This document shows positions 1 through 8,050 of a stretch of DNA of 64,000 nucleotides, piece after piece (position 1 is the stretch's first letter; each line of letters begins with the position of its first letter). A model generated the notes under the pieces. It saw only the letters and a list, made by a program, of their open reading frames with translations. It made no database searches and was not told the DNA's origin. Position numbers and translations under genes: made by a program. The stretch covers positions 3,100,001 to 3,164,000 of the forward strand of contig NZ_CP104174.1 in assembly GCF_025200925.1 (NCBI RefSeq), in the 5' to 3' direction. Source of the stretch: Bradyrhizobium sp. CB1015. Its GTDB lineage: Bacteria > Pseudomonadota > Alphaproteobacteria > Rhizobiales > Xanthobacteraceae.

Positions 1-416
1 TCAAAATTCAGAACCTGCCGGACGAATTCGCCGGAGCATTCTTGAAGCTGGCGGTCGGTGATCCATGGAAGGCGTGCAAGGATGGCGCTGACCTGGAAGC
101 CTATGTGACCTGGCATGAGAGCGAAAAGCGCGTCACCAAGAAAGTGTCGGCGGACTCGCAATGTGTCACGAAGACGAAAGCCACTTGCGTGGGTGAGCGC
201 GGCCGGCGTGTTCACGGTTGCGACACTACGGAAGATTCGAGTGGTTCCCCCATCCTGCTGAGAGGCGGAAGCAGCATCGTCGCGGTCCACACCAATGGAC
301 GGATCGAGGACGATTCCAACTGCGCGCTTCCGAGCTCCGAAATTCGCAGCGCTCTCTACGACGCTCTGGGGGCACCAAAGATCCCCGAAGCGGCTTTGAT
401 ACTCTGGGAGGAATGA
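1..416 (+). CDS. Trypsin-like serine protease, C-terminal part (5' end outside window)
   Basis: The reading frame is already open at base 3, so this is the 3' end of a longer gene; the TTG at 42 is not a credible start. The segment DSSGSPILLRGG followed by IVAVHTNG matches the region around the catalytic serine of chymotrypsin-fold (S1) peptidases, where G-D-S-G-G/S-P is usual. Here the residue two before the nucleophile is Ser rather than Asp-Gly spacing, a mild deviation. Paired cysteines (CVTKTKATC, CDTT, NCALP) suggest an exported, disulfide-bonded protein. The His and Asp of the triad must lie upstream of the window. Its stop codon overlaps the next gene's region, and that gene has its own ribosome site inside this one, so the two are probably co-transcribed. 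Protease assignment is fair; substrate unknown. Confidence 0.6.
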   Translation, partial: KIQNLPDEFAGAFLKLAVGDPWKACKDGADLEAYVTWHESEKRVTKKVSADSQCVTKTKATCVGERGRRVHGCDTTEDSSGSPILLRGGSSIVAVHTNGRIEDDSNCALPSSEIRSALYDALGAPKIPEAALILWEE

Positions 417-418
417 CC

Positions 419-1630
419 ATGTGGAAGGGACGGCTTGCGGTATTTGCTCTGCTGACGATCGTAGCCACCGGATCGGCGCGGGGTGATGAGGATCAGCCCG
501 AAGGCCTCCCGCCGACGGTTTCAGCGCTTGTCCAGGCCGCCGGAGCCCTGACGAAGTCGGCCGCACCGCCTCTCGAGGGCAGGCGGGCCGAGGTCCGGGC
601 CTATCGCATACGCCAGGCGCTTTCTCTGTACCTGACGGAGAAGGATCTGGCGCAACCACCTTCCTTGCCCAAGATCAGCAACCTGCTATGCGATCCGCGC
701 GTCAAGCAATTGGCATTGCGCGCATCCATCACCTATCTCGATGCGGTGACGGCGGAGGTCAAGAAGACCGCGAAATCCGAGATCACGGACTCGACCGATT
801 TCAACAACATCGTCCTCGCGTTCAAGTCGCTGTTTGCGAACTACCAGATCCAGGTCGACGCCAAGGACATGACCACGGACGAGGTGGAGGCACAGGTCAA
901 GAAGAGCTGCGAAGGCGACATCGACAGCTTCGCCGGCACCTATTACGGCCTGAAGCCGGTCGACGAATCCGGAGTGATCGCGGCCTTCACAACCCTGTTC
1001 GACTTGTTCAAGTCGATCGTCGCGCCGGTGATCGTGGAAGGCGCGAAGTTCATCGATGAACAGAGGCGCCTCGATCGGATCAAGAAGTTCCTCAAGGAGG
1101 ACAAGAACCAGAAGCTCATCACGGCAAATGCCGCGAATCTGCGCGACTTCCTGGTCAAAGTCGAGCAGATCAAGACGGCCGAAGCTGTCGGGCACTTTGT
1201 CGAGGCCCACGCAAGGCTGAGCGCGAGCGTCAAGCCGGCCAAGGATGTGAAGGAGTGCGCCGACTTCAACAGCCTTTCCCCGGAGAAGCGCGGCCTGCCC
1301 GCGACCGGATTGCCGTCTCGCGAGTTCGTGACGTGTTTCGCAGCGATCTGGGGCACCATGAAGGACCCCGTGATCGATCTTGCCAAGGCTGCCGCGGACT
1401 ATGACCAGCATGCCGACGTCGGCACCAAGCAGGAACTGGGTGCGTTCGAGAAGATCAATACCAATCTCGCCAGGATCGCGTCGGGCCAGGACGATGCGCC
1501 TTCCTTCAACGCGATCTGGCAGGCGGCCATGCGGATCATCGCGATCGGCGAAAAGATCGAGAAAGCAAACTCGAAGGAGAACCGCGACAAGGTGGCGAAG
1601 GCAATCAAGGATCTCGTGGAAGCGCTTTGA
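419..1630 (+). CDS. Secreted protein of unknown function (403 aa)
   Basis: I do not recognise a family. The start is set by GGGAGG at 406-411, seven bases before ATG 419; an alternative ATG at 413 overlaps the protease stop (ATGA). Residues 1-23 (MWKGRLAVFALLTIVATGSARG) form a Sec signal peptide, so the product is periplasmic or outer-surface. The mature part is rich in charged, helix-favouring residues, with long Lys/Glu stretches around residues 210-260 and 350-400 and four cysteines. It has no membrane segment after the signal. It follows the trypsin-like protease with only a few bases between them. A partner, inhibitor or substrate role is possible but is only inference from position. Confidence 0.55.
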   Translation: MWKGRLAVFALLTIVATGSARGDEDQPEGLPPTVSALVQAAGALTKSAAPPLEGRRAEVRAYRIRQALSLYLTEKDLAQPPSLPKISNLLCDPRVKQLALRASITYLDAVTAEVKKTAKSEITDSTDFNNIVLAFKSLFANYQIQVDAKDMTTDEVEAQVKKSCEGDIDSFAGTYYGLKPVDESGVIAAFTTLFDLFKSIVAPVIVEGAKFIDEQRRLDRIKKFLKEDKNQKLITANAANLRDFLVKVEQIKTAEAVGHFVEAHARLSASVKPAKDVKECADFNSLSPEKRGLPATGLPSREFVTCFAAIWGTMKDPVIDLAKAAADYDQHADVGTKQELGAFEKINTNLARIASGQDDAPSFNAIWQAAMRIIAIGEKIEKANSKENRDKVAKAIKDLVEAL

Positions 1631-1693
1631 GGAGGGCGGCGATGGTTGGGCTACATCAATATTTCGGAACGCATACGGGAGATTTGAAGATCT

Positions 1694-2020
1694 ATGTGGG
1701 TGTTCAAGGTCGGGTCTGGCAGCTTCACTTCGTTCAACGCTACCATGGCGGCGTTTACCGGCTCGTACAATGCATTCGGAAGCAGCGGCACCTTCACCAT
1801 AGCCATCCAGCTTGTGCATGCCCAAAATGCCACGTCCGGCACCTGCAACGTGACGCTCAACAACAGCACAGATGCGAACGCAGCCTACACGGTCTCGGGA
1901 AACAAGTTCTCTCTCCAGACCAATCTCAATCCGACGCCCATCGACATCTATGTCAGCCAGGGCGGAACGCAGTTCGATGGGGTTTCGGGGCATAATCTCT
2001 GGATCGGCCAGTGGTCCTGA
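1694..2020 (+). CDS. Small hypothetical beta-rich protein (108 aa)
   Basis: The frame is closed by a TGA just upstream, so ATG 1694 (MWVFKVGSGS) is the first in-frame start. Only a weak purine run (GAAG) precedes it. The protein is rich in Ser, Thr, Asn and Gly with alternating hydrophobic residues (TFTIAIQLVHAQ, KFSLQTNLNP, IDIYVSQGG), a composition typical of beta-sandwich or lipocalin-like folds. It has a single Cys and no signal peptide. A different frame reads through the same bases from ATG 1642, but its Arg/His/Cys composition looks like a shadow. It lies 60 bases after the secreted 403-aa protein on the same strand and may belong to the same operon. Function unknown. Confidence 0.4.
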   Translation: MWVFKVGSGSFTSFNATMAAFTGSYNAFGSSGTFTIAIQLVHAQNATSGTCNVTLNNSTDANAAYTVSGNKFSLQTNLNPTPIDIYVSQGGTQFDGVSGHNLWIGQWS

Positions 2021-2105
2021 GCTGGAGGCCAGTCAGAAGATGTTCGGCGCCTTGATAGCCGCGCGCTCCTGCGCCTCACGGCGCAACCCGCTGCGCGAGC
2101 TTGGC

Positions 2106-2208
2106 TAAAGCGCGATGCGATTAGGATGAATCGTCATCGCGCTCCAGGTTATTGTTTGAGCATGATCTTTTCGGAAAACCGCTGCACACTTTTCCGGATC
2201 ATGCTCTA
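2106..2208. repeat. Dispersed palindromic repeat, family A (full copy)
   Basis: About 103 bases made of two adjacent imperfect hairpins: AAAGCGCGATG..CATCGCGCT, then AGCATGATC..TTTTCGG..CCGGATCATGCT. A near-identical full copy is at 24629-24730 and a half copy at 11571-11622. It is the REP-like intergenic element common in Bradyrhizobium and relatives. Translated in shadow frames it gives peptides resembling HDPEKCAAVFRKDHAQ, which should not be taken as protein. Confidence 0.85.
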
Positions 2209-2288
2209 GCTTCCGCAAGGGAGACGCAACACCCGCCCGCACCCGGCGCCTCGGCGAGAGAGCAAACAATCCGCCCAATACTTGAGCA

Positions 2289-2303
2289 ATTGCGTGGCGC
2301 AAT
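2289..2303. promoter_or_regulatory. Inverted repeat, possible activator site upstream of sigma-54 promoter
   Basis: ATTGCG-TGG-CGCAAT is a perfect 6-bp inverted repeat centred about 110 bases upstream of the -24 element at 2404. That is the usual distance for a bacterial enhancer-binding protein such as NtrC. The bases do not closely match the enteric NtrC consensus, so the bound protein is a guess. Confidence 0.3.
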
Positions 2304-2392
2304 GCCGTCGCACAGGGAATGAGCAGGCGTCGATCGCCGGCGTAACCTTCTGAGTACGCTGTAAATTCGTTCTCCGCCCGCGCCCCTCCGCA

Positions 2393-2404
2393 ATTGTACA
2401 CAAT
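2393..2404. promoter_or_regulatory. Possible GntR-type operator ATTGTACACAAT
   Basis: Five-base arms ATTGT/ACAAT around two bases resemble the ATTGTATACAAT operators of GntR/FCD regulators. The element abuts the -24 box of the sigma-54 promoter, so a bound repressor would block polymerase. No GntR gene is in the immediate neighbourhood. Confidence 0.3.
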
Positions 2405-2419
2405 GGCACGGCGCTTGCA
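2404..2419 (+). promoter_or_regulatory. Sigma-54 (RpoN) promoter of the biuret-hydrolase-like gene
   Basis: TGGCACG-GCGC-TTGCA matches the -24/-12 consensus (TGGCACG-N4-TTGCW) exactly, with the invariant GG (2405-2406) and GC (2417-2418) ten bases apart. It lies 36 bases before the ATG at 2455 and points toward it. This implies activation by an enhancer-binding protein, most simply nitrogen-responsive NtrC, fitting an amidase that releases nitrogen. Confidence 0.75.
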
Positions 2420-2454
2420 GAACTCCCGGCCAAGAGAGTTCTCGCGGGGCCGTC

Positions 2455-3153
2455 ATGTTGAACTCAGCCAAACCCACCAAGGGCGTCGTCAGCGCCGAGC
2501 CCGAGCCGATCACGCTCGACTGGCCCGCCACCGCGCTTCTCATCATCGACATGCAGCGGGATTTCATGGAGCCCGGAGGTTTTGGCGAGACGCTGGGCAA
2601 CGACGTCAGCCAGCTCGCGCGCGCGGTGAAGCCGATCGGTGCGGTGCTGACGGCGGCACGCGACACCGGCATGCTGGTCATTCACACGCGCGAGGGGCAT
2701 CTGCCCGATCTCTCCGACGCGCCGCCGGCGAAGATCAAGCGCGGCGCGCCGAGCCTTCGCATCGGCGATCCCGGTCCGATGGGGCGCATCCTCATTCGCG
2801 GCGAGGCCGGCCACGACATCATTCCCGAGCTCTATCCGCTCGACAGCGAAATCGTGATCGACAAGCCCGGCAAGGGGGCGTTCTACGCGACCGAGCTCGG
2901 CGACGTCCTTGAGAAATACGGCATCGAGAATTTGCTCGTGTGCGGCGTCACCACGGAGGTGTGCGTCAACACCACGGTGCGCGAGGCCAATGACCGCGGC
3001 TATCGCTGCGTTGTCATCGCCGACGGCTGCGCGTCCTACTTCCCCGAGTTTCACGAGATGGGCCTGAAGATGATCAAGGCCCAGGGCGGCATCTTCGGCT
3101 GGGTCGCGGATTCAGCCGCAGTTCTGGAGGCAATGAAGGTTTCGACCACATAG
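2455..3153 (+). CDS. biuH: Cysteine hydrolase of the isochorismatase family, probable biuret amidohydrolase
   Basis: A 232-aa cytosolic hydrolase. The Asp-Lys-Cys triad of the family is visible: D32 in [11 protein letters not shown]137 in [10 protein letters not shown] and C170 in [12 protein letters not shown], with the usual cis-peptide VTTE before the Cys. These residues, plus Q210 (MIKAQGG), sit at a constant offset from those I recall for Rhizobium leguminosarum biuret hydrolase (D36, K142, C175, Q215). That makes biuret-to-allophanate hydrolysis the likeliest reaction; ureidoacrylate or another N-carbamoyl amide is the alternative. It is followed after 10 bases by an NCS2 permease and preceded by a perfect sigma-54 promoter. 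Uptake and breakdown of a nitrogen-rich compound under nitrogen limitation is the natural reading. Confidence 0.8.
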   Translation: MLNSAKPTKGVVSAEPEPITLDWPATALLIIDMQRDFMEPGGFGETLGNDVSQLARAVKPIGAVLTAARDTGMLVIHTREGHLPDLSDAPPAKIKRGAPSLRIGDPGPMGRILIRGEAGHDIIPELYPLDSEIVIDKPGKGAFYATELGDVLEKYGIENLLVCGVTTEVCVNTTVREANDRGYRCVVIADGCASYFPEFHEMGLKMIKAQGGIFGWVADSAAVLEAMKVSTT

Positions 3154-3163
3154 GGGTATTATC

Positions 3164-4831
3164 ATGAGCACATTGACGGAGGCGGCCGGCAGTTCTGATC
3201 TGAACAAGTCCGGGTTCAAGCCGGCGCTATGGACATCGGGCGACTGGAACGCGTTTTTCGGCTTCGGCACCAACATCCTCGTCAATATGCTGGTGCTCAC
3301 GGGCCTGTTGCGCTTCGTGCTGAAGATGCCCGATAGCCTCGTGTTCGGCCGCATCCTGCCCGCGCTGGGGCTGATGATGTGCCTCTCCACCTTCTATTAC
3401 GCGTATCTCGCCTACCGCCTCGCCCAGAAGACCGGCCGCAACGACGTCTGCGCGCTGCCGTCGGGCGTCAGCGTGCCGCACATGTTCATCGTCACCTTCG
3501 TGATCATGCTGCCGATCACGCTCAAGACCGGCGATCCGCTCAAGGGCTGGTCGGCCGGCCTCGTCTGGGTGTTCTTCCAGAGCTTCATCCTGATGATCGG
3601 CGGCTTCATCGCGCCGTTCATCCGCAAGATCACGCCGCGCGCGGCGCTGCTCGGCACGCTCGCCGGCGTTTCCGTCACCTTCATCTCGATGCGGCCGGCG
3701 CTCGAAATGTACATGACGCCGCAGATCGGTCTCGTCTGCTTCGCCATCATCCTGGTGAGCTGGTTCGGCGGCGTGAAATACTGGCGCGGCATTCCCGCGG
3801 GCCTCGTCGCCATCGCGGCCGGCATGGTCATCGCCTGGGGCTCGAACCTGTTCGGGCTCGGCCTCGGCGGGTTGAGCATCGCGGGTGTCGGTGCGGCCTT
3901 TGCCAATTTCGGCTTCTCGGTGCCGATCCCGGCGGTGGGCTACGTCTTCTCCGGCTTCGAGTTCCTCGGCATCATCCTGGTCACCGCCATTCCGTTCGGC
4001 ATCTACGATCTCGTCGAGGCCATGGACAATGTCGAGAGCGCGGAAGCGGCCGGCGACGACTATCCGACCACGCGCGTGCTCACCGCCGACGGCGTCGTCA
4101 GCCTGATCGGCTGCCTGATGGGCAATCCCTTCATCAACGCCGTCTATATCGGCCATCCCGGCTGGAAGGCGATGGGCGGCCGGATCGGTTATTCGGCAGC
4201 GACCGGCATCATGGTGGTGGTGCTGTCCTGGTTCGGCATCATCTCGGTGCTGCTGGCGCTCGTGCCCGTCGTCGCGATCTCGCCGATCCTGCTCTACATC
4301 GGCATGCTGATCGGCGCGCAGGCGTTCCAGACCACGCCGGTCAAGCATGCGCCTGCCATTGTGCTGGCGCTGACGCCGCATCTGGCCGCCTGGGCCAAGC
4401 TCCAGATCGACACCATGCTGGGCTCGACCATGATGGCCGCGGCATCGGTTGGCGGGCTCGCCGCCGACAAGGCGGACGCGGTCAAGGCTGCCGCGATCGC
4501 TGCGCTGCCGCAGCAGGGCGTGTTCTATCACGGCCTCGAGGTGATGGGCGGCGGCTCCATCCTCGGCGGCCTCATCTTAGGTGCGATCGGCGTCTTCATC
4601 ATCGAGCGCGACTTCGAGAAGGCCTCCGCGTTCGCGCTGGTCGGTGCGGTGCTGACTTATTTCGGCTTCATGCACGGCGAGGCCGTCGGCATCGGCGGCG
4701 GCTTTGGCGTGACCCCCGCGGTCGCGCTGGCCTACGCCGTGATGGCTGCCGGCCTGTTTGCCGCCAGCAAGCTCGGCGCCAGTGAGCACTACGCCGCGCA
4801 TCCGGAGATGTCGGCCGCGCCGGCGGAATAG
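3164..4831 (+). CDS. NCS2-family permease (xanthine/uracil permease-like)
   Basis: A 555-aa inner-membrane protein with about 13 hydrophobic segments. NCS2 features include the N-terminal GDWNAFFGFGTNILVNMLVL segment, ALPSGVSVPHMF, and the AMDNVESAEAAGDDYPTTRVLTADG stretch corresponding to the substrate/ion motif region. It is slightly longer than typical NCS2 proteins because of extended C-terminal segments. It starts 10 bases after the biuret-hydrolase-like gene and must share its sigma-54 promoter. By context it should import biuret, cyanurate or a related heterocycle rather than a purine, but this is inferred from position only. A GC-rich hairpin follows the stop. Confidence 0.75.
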   Translation: MSTLTEAAGSSDLNKSGFKPALWTSGDWNAFFGFGTNILVNMLVLTGLLRFVLKMPDSLVFGRILPALGLMMCLSTFYYAYLAYRLAQKTGRNDVCALPSGVSVPHMFIVTFVIMLPITLKTGDPLKGWSAGLVWVFFQSFILMIGGFIAPFIRKITPRAALLGTLAGVSVTFISMRPALEMYMTPQIGLVCFAIILVSWFGGVKYWRGIPAGLVAIAAGMVIAWGSNLFGLGLGGLSIAGVGAAFANFGFSVPIPAVGYVFSGFEFLGIILVTAIPFGIYDLVEAMDNVESAEAAGDDYPTTRVLTADGVVSLIGCLMGNPFINAVYIGHPGWKAMGGRIGYSAATGIMVVVLSWFGIISVLLALVPVVAISPILLYIGMLIGAQAFQTTPVKHAPAIVLALTPHLAAWAKLQIDTMLGSTMMAAASVGGLAADKADAVKAAAIAALPQQGVFYHGLEVMGGGSILGGLILGAIGVFIIERDFEKASAFALVGAVLTYFGFMHGEAVGIGGGFGVTPAVALAYAVMAAGLFAASKLGASEHYAAHPEMSAAPAE

Positions 4832-4848
4832 GGCGAAATCGCAACAAG

Positions 4849-4881
4849 AGCGGCCGGGGCGACGAGAGGCGTCCGGCCGCT
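4849..4881. terminator. Bidirectional hairpin terminator
   Basis: AGCGGCCGG (4849-4857) pairs perfectly with CCGGCCGCT (4873-4881), preceded by AACAAG and followed by TTCATTTG. It lies between the plus-strand permease and the minus-strand sugar ABC operon, as expected for a shared terminator. Confidence 0.65.
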
Positions 4882-4888
4882 TCATTTG

Positions 4889-5713
4889 TTATCCACCCTT
4901 GACGGCCCCAGCCGTCAGCCCGGCCACGATCTGCCGCTGCGCCAGCACCGTCAGCAGCAGCACCGGGAAGGTGACGATCAGCGCGGCGGCGGCCAGCGGC
5001 CCCCAGCTCAGCTGGTCGAACGAGATCATGTTGTAGACCGCAACCGGCAGCGTGCGGGTCTCGCGTCCCGCCAGCACGATGCCGAACACGAAGTTGTTCC
5101 AGGAGAAGATCACGGCGAGAATGAAGGCGACCGCGATACCGGGCTTTGCAATCGGCAGCGCGACGTGGCGGAAGACCTGCCAGCGGCCGGCACCATCGAT
5201 CAGGGCGGCTTCCTCCAGCTCCATCGGCGTCGTCTCGAAATAGCCGATCATGATCCAGATCACGATCGGCACGGTGACGACGAGATGGATGATGATCTGC
5301 GGCACCAGCGTGCCGAGCAGGCCGAGCCACTGGAACAGCAGGAACAGCGGGATCAAATAGGACAGTCCCGGCGTAATGCGGGCAATCAGGATCACGATCG
5401 CGGATTTATGCGCGGCCATGCGTGCGATGCCGTAGCCGGCGGGGACGCCGACCATGAGCGCCAGCACCGTCGCGCTACCGGTGACGATCAGAGTGTTGAT
5501 GAAATAGGTCAGGAAGCGGTTGGAGGCGAGCACGTCGGCATAGTTCTTCCAGGCGATGCGATCCGGAAAGAACACCGGCGGGTAGGCCGCATTGTCGACC
5601 TCGAACTTGAGTGACAGCGAGAGCATCCAGAGGAAGAACAGGATCGCCGGCGAGACGATGACGAGCACGGACAGCCACAGGCCGATCTTGCCGATGATCT
5701 GACGGAGTGTCAT
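4889..5713 (-). CDS. Carbohydrate ABC transporter permease, MalG type
   Basis: A 274-aa inner-membrane permease with about six hydrophobic helices and the EAA loop ELEEAALIDGAGRWQVFRHVALPIAKPG that contacts the ATPase. The ATG at 5713 overlaps the stop of the upstream permease (ATGA), indicating translational coupling; a longer reading from 5737 is unlikely. It is the last gene of a three-gene operon whose order (binding protein, MalF type, MalG type) is standard for CUT1 sugar importers. No ATPase gene is present in the operon or window, so a shared MsmX/UgpC-like ATPase encoded elsewhere is presumably used. Substrate unknown. Confidence 0.88.
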   Translation of the reverse strand: MTLRQIIGKIGLWLSVLVIVSPAILFFLWMLSLSLKFEVDNAAYPPVFFPDRIAWKNYADVLASNRFLTYFINTLIVTGSATVLALMVGVPAGYGIARMAAHKSAIVILIARITPGLSYLIPLFLLFQWLGLLGTLVPQIIIHLVVTVPIVIWIMIGYFETTPMELEEAALIDGAGRWQVFRHVALPIAKPGIAVAFILAVIFSWNNFVFGIVLAGRETRTLPVAVYNMISFDQLSWGPLAAAALIVTFPVLLLTVLAQRQIVAGLTAGAVKGG

Positions 5714-6648
5714 GCGCCGCTCGCGATCTCGGTCCACAGCATGCGCTGGCGGGCGTAGAGCATCACCGCCGCGAGCAGGACGATCAGCAGGAAGAACACG
5801 ACGGCGATGGCCGAGCCGTAGCCGAGGTCGTAATAGGTGAAGGCGACGCTGTAGAGATAGATGTTGATCGTCTCCGATGCCGAGCCCGGTCCGCCTTGCG
5901 TGATCGCGAAGATGATGTCGAAGCTCTTCACCGCGTCGATCATGCGGATCATGCCGGCAATGAACAGGAACGGCATGATCAGCGGCAGCGTGATGAAGCG
6001 GAACACCTGCCAGAAGCTGGCGCCGTCGATCTGCGCGCTCTCATAGGGCTCGGTCGGGATCGCCGACAGGCCGCCGAGCACGATCAGCATCACCAGTGGC
6101 GTCCACTGCCAGGTCTCGACCAGCACCAACGAGGGAATCACGGTTGCGGGATGAAAGACCCAGAGCTGCGCGGGAATCCCGACCAGCGACAGCAGGTAAT
6201 TGAGCACGCCGAGCTGCGGGTGGAACATCATGGTCCAGACCAGTGCGATCGCAACGGGAGTCGCCATCATCGGCATGATGAAGACGCCGCGCAGAAATCC
6301 GCGGCCGGCGAAATTTTGGTGAAACACCACGGCAGAGAGTGTGCCGAGGATCAGCGGCAGCACCACCGACAGCACGGTGTAGACCAGCGTGTGGCCGACC
6401 GCCTCGAGAAAGCGCGGATCGCTCGTGAGCCGCAGATAGTTTGAGAACCCGACGAAGGTGGTGGCCGAGCCGACCTTCCATTCGTTCAGGCTCATCCAGA
6501 TCGTGAAGATCCACGGGAAGATGATGATGGCGAGCACGACGACCAGCGCCGGCACCACGAACGGCCAGTAGGATGGCGGTCGCAATTCCTTCTCCGGCGC
6601 GGCCTCGGTCGAAGCCGCGGCCGGAGTCGATTGTATCAACGCACTCAC
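5710..6648 (-). CDS. Carbohydrate ABC transporter permease, MalF type
   Basis: A 312-aa inner-membrane permease with about six helices. The EAA loop reads ESAQIDGASFWQVFRFITLPLIMP, and the N-terminal segment WPFVVPALVVVLAIIIFPWIFTI plus the C-terminal helix are typical of MalF/UgpA subunits. The start is GTG 6648, overlapping the TGA of the binding-protein gene (GTGA). It pairs with the MalG-type permease immediately downstream to form the channel of a sugar or polyol importer. Confidence 0.88.
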   Translation of the reverse strand: MSALIQSTPAAASTEAAPEKELRPPSYWPFVVPALVVVLAIIIFPWIFTIWMSLNEWKVGSATTFVGFSNYLRLTSDPRFLEAVGHTLVYTVLSVVLPLILGTLSAVVFHQNFAGRGFLRGVFIMPMMATPVAIALVWTMMFHPQLGVLNYLLSLVGIPAQLWVFHPATVIPSLVLVETWQWTPLVMLIVLGGLSAIPTEPYESAQIDGASFWQVFRFITLPLIMPFLFIAGMIRMIDAVKSFDIIFAITQGGPGSASETINIYLYSVAFTYYDLGYGSAIAVVFFLLIVLLAAVMLYARQRMLWTEIASGA

Positions 6649-7970
6649 GCCTTTTCGCTACGCTCCAGGATCGGCCGATATTGTTCGTGCGCCTTCTTCA
6701 ACTCGGTCGCGGGATCGGCGCCTGACAGTGTCGAGGTGAGCGCCGCGCCGACGAGATCGCGGAATTCGGCGACTGGAATCACGACGGGCAGGCCGAGCTT
6801 GCTGATCTTGGCGGAATCGATCACCGATTGCAGCCACTCCTTGGGCATCTTCACCCCGCTCTGGATCTCGGGATCGTTCAGGATCGAGTTGCGGAACGGC
6901 ACGCCCCCGCCGGCCTGCAGCAGCCGCGCACCCTGCTTCTTCGAGACCACCCATTGGCAGAGCAGATAGGCGGCTTCCTTGTTCTTGCTCGCCGCGGCGA
7001 TGCCGATGCCGTCGCCGTAAGTGGCCGAATATTGTCCCTTCGGCCCGGCCGGCACGACGGTGTAGCCGACCTTGCCGACGACGCGCGAGGCGGCGGGATC
7101 TTCCAGTGGCGGCGCCCAGCCGACACCGTCGATCCACATCGCGGATCGTCCTTGGGTGAACGAGGCCATCGACTCCATCCAGTTGAAGCCGGCGACCCCG
7201 GGTGGGGCGACCTTGGTCAGCAGCGTCTGATAGAGCTTTGTGGCCGCGATCGCTTCGGGGCCATCGGTCTGGATATTGCCCTTGGCGTCGAGGAATTCGC
7301 CGCCATAGTTGAGGAAGAAGTTGGTCCACAGCGTCATGTTGGCGTTGCGCAGGCCGCGTCCGACGAAGCCGTAGGTGCCGTCCTTGGCGTCGGTGAGCTT
7401 TTCGGCGGCCGCGACCATCTCGTCGAAGGTCTTGGGGACCGCGACGCCCTTCTTCTCGAACAGCTCCTTGTTGTAGTAGAGAATGAAATAATCGACCGAC
7501 CAGGGCAGAGACAGCATCTGGCCCTTGTCGTTCTTGGCGTATTGCAGGCCGGCGGCCGAGAAATCGCTTTCGACGAGATCCGGCGCGGTCAACGTCGGGT
7601 CCTTCATGAACGGCGTTATGTCGGCGAGCCAGCCGGCCTTCTCGAACTGCCGCTTCTGCACGTGATAGCTGAGATGCACCACGTCGAAGCTCGGCCGTCC
7701 CGAGGTGAGCTCGATCACGACCTTCTGGCGCTGTTGCTGCTCGGGGATCTGCTCGGATTCGACCTGGATGCCGGTGAGCTCGGTGAATTCCTTGATGTTC
7801 TTTTGCAGGTTGTCGCCGCGGGGACCCTTGGCGAGGATCACCTCCAGCTTGGTCCCGGCGTATTTCTTCCAGTTGACCTCGGCGCGAGCGGGCAGGCCGG
7901 TCAGGCTGAGCGCGCCGGCCGCGGCGGTGCCCTTGAGCAGCGTGCGGCGCGAGATGTTGTGGTTGGCCAA
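6645..7970 (-). CDS. Extracellular solute-binding protein, sugar type, Tat-exported
   Basis: About 441 aa from TTG 7970, chosen because GGGAGGGAT lies 5-8 bases before it; an ATG at 7994 adds eight residues and is possible. The N-terminus has a twin-arginine signal (SRRTLLKGTAAAGALSLTG) ending near PARAEVNW, so the folded protein is exported to the periplasm. The remainder is a family 1 binding protein: an ELTGIQVESEQIPEQQ start, a FDVVHLSYHVQ hinge strand, and the GRSAMWIDGVGW and GDGIGIAAASKNKEAA segments. It delivers a sugar-like ligand to the two permeases encoded next. A Tat rather than Sec signal is seen in a minority of this family. Confidence 0.85.
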   Translation of the reverse strand: MANHNISRRTLLKGTAAAGALSLTGLPARAEVNWKKYAGTKLEVILAKGPRGDNLQKNIKEFTELTGIQVESEQIPEQQQRQKVVIELTSGRPSFDVVHLSYHVQKRQFEKAGWLADITPFMKDPTLTAPDLVESDFSAAGLQYAKNDKGQMLSLPWSVDYFILYYNKELFEKKGVAVPKTFDEMVAAAEKLTDAKDGTYGFVGRGLRNANMTLWTNFFLNYGGEFLDAKGNIQTDGPEAIAATKLYQTLLTKVAPPGVAGFNWMESMASFTQGRSAMWIDGVGWAPPLEDPAASRVVGKVGYTVVPAGPKGQYSATYGDGIGIAAASKNKEAAYLLCQWVVSKKQGARLLQAGGGVPFRNSILNDPEIQSGVKMPKEWLQSVIDSAKISKLGLPVVIPVAEFRDLVGAALTSTLSGADPATELKKAHEQYRPILERSEKA

Positions 7971-8050
7971 TTTAGATCCCTCCCTCTGATTCATTTTCTT
8001 TGGGAGGGATACTAGCGGCCGTACCACGCCTGCCTAGCCCTAATCGACCA

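Noticed and set aside
686..1993. Long minus-strand frame opposite the 403-aa secreted protein
   Set aside because: Composition is Arg/Asp/His-rich as expected of an antisense shadow in high-GC DNA, with no ribosome site or family match.
2105..2401. Minus-strand frame with peptide resembling HDPEKCAAVFRKDHAQ
   Set aside because: It is the translation of repeat family A, and the same peptide appears at the other copies in unrelated contexts.
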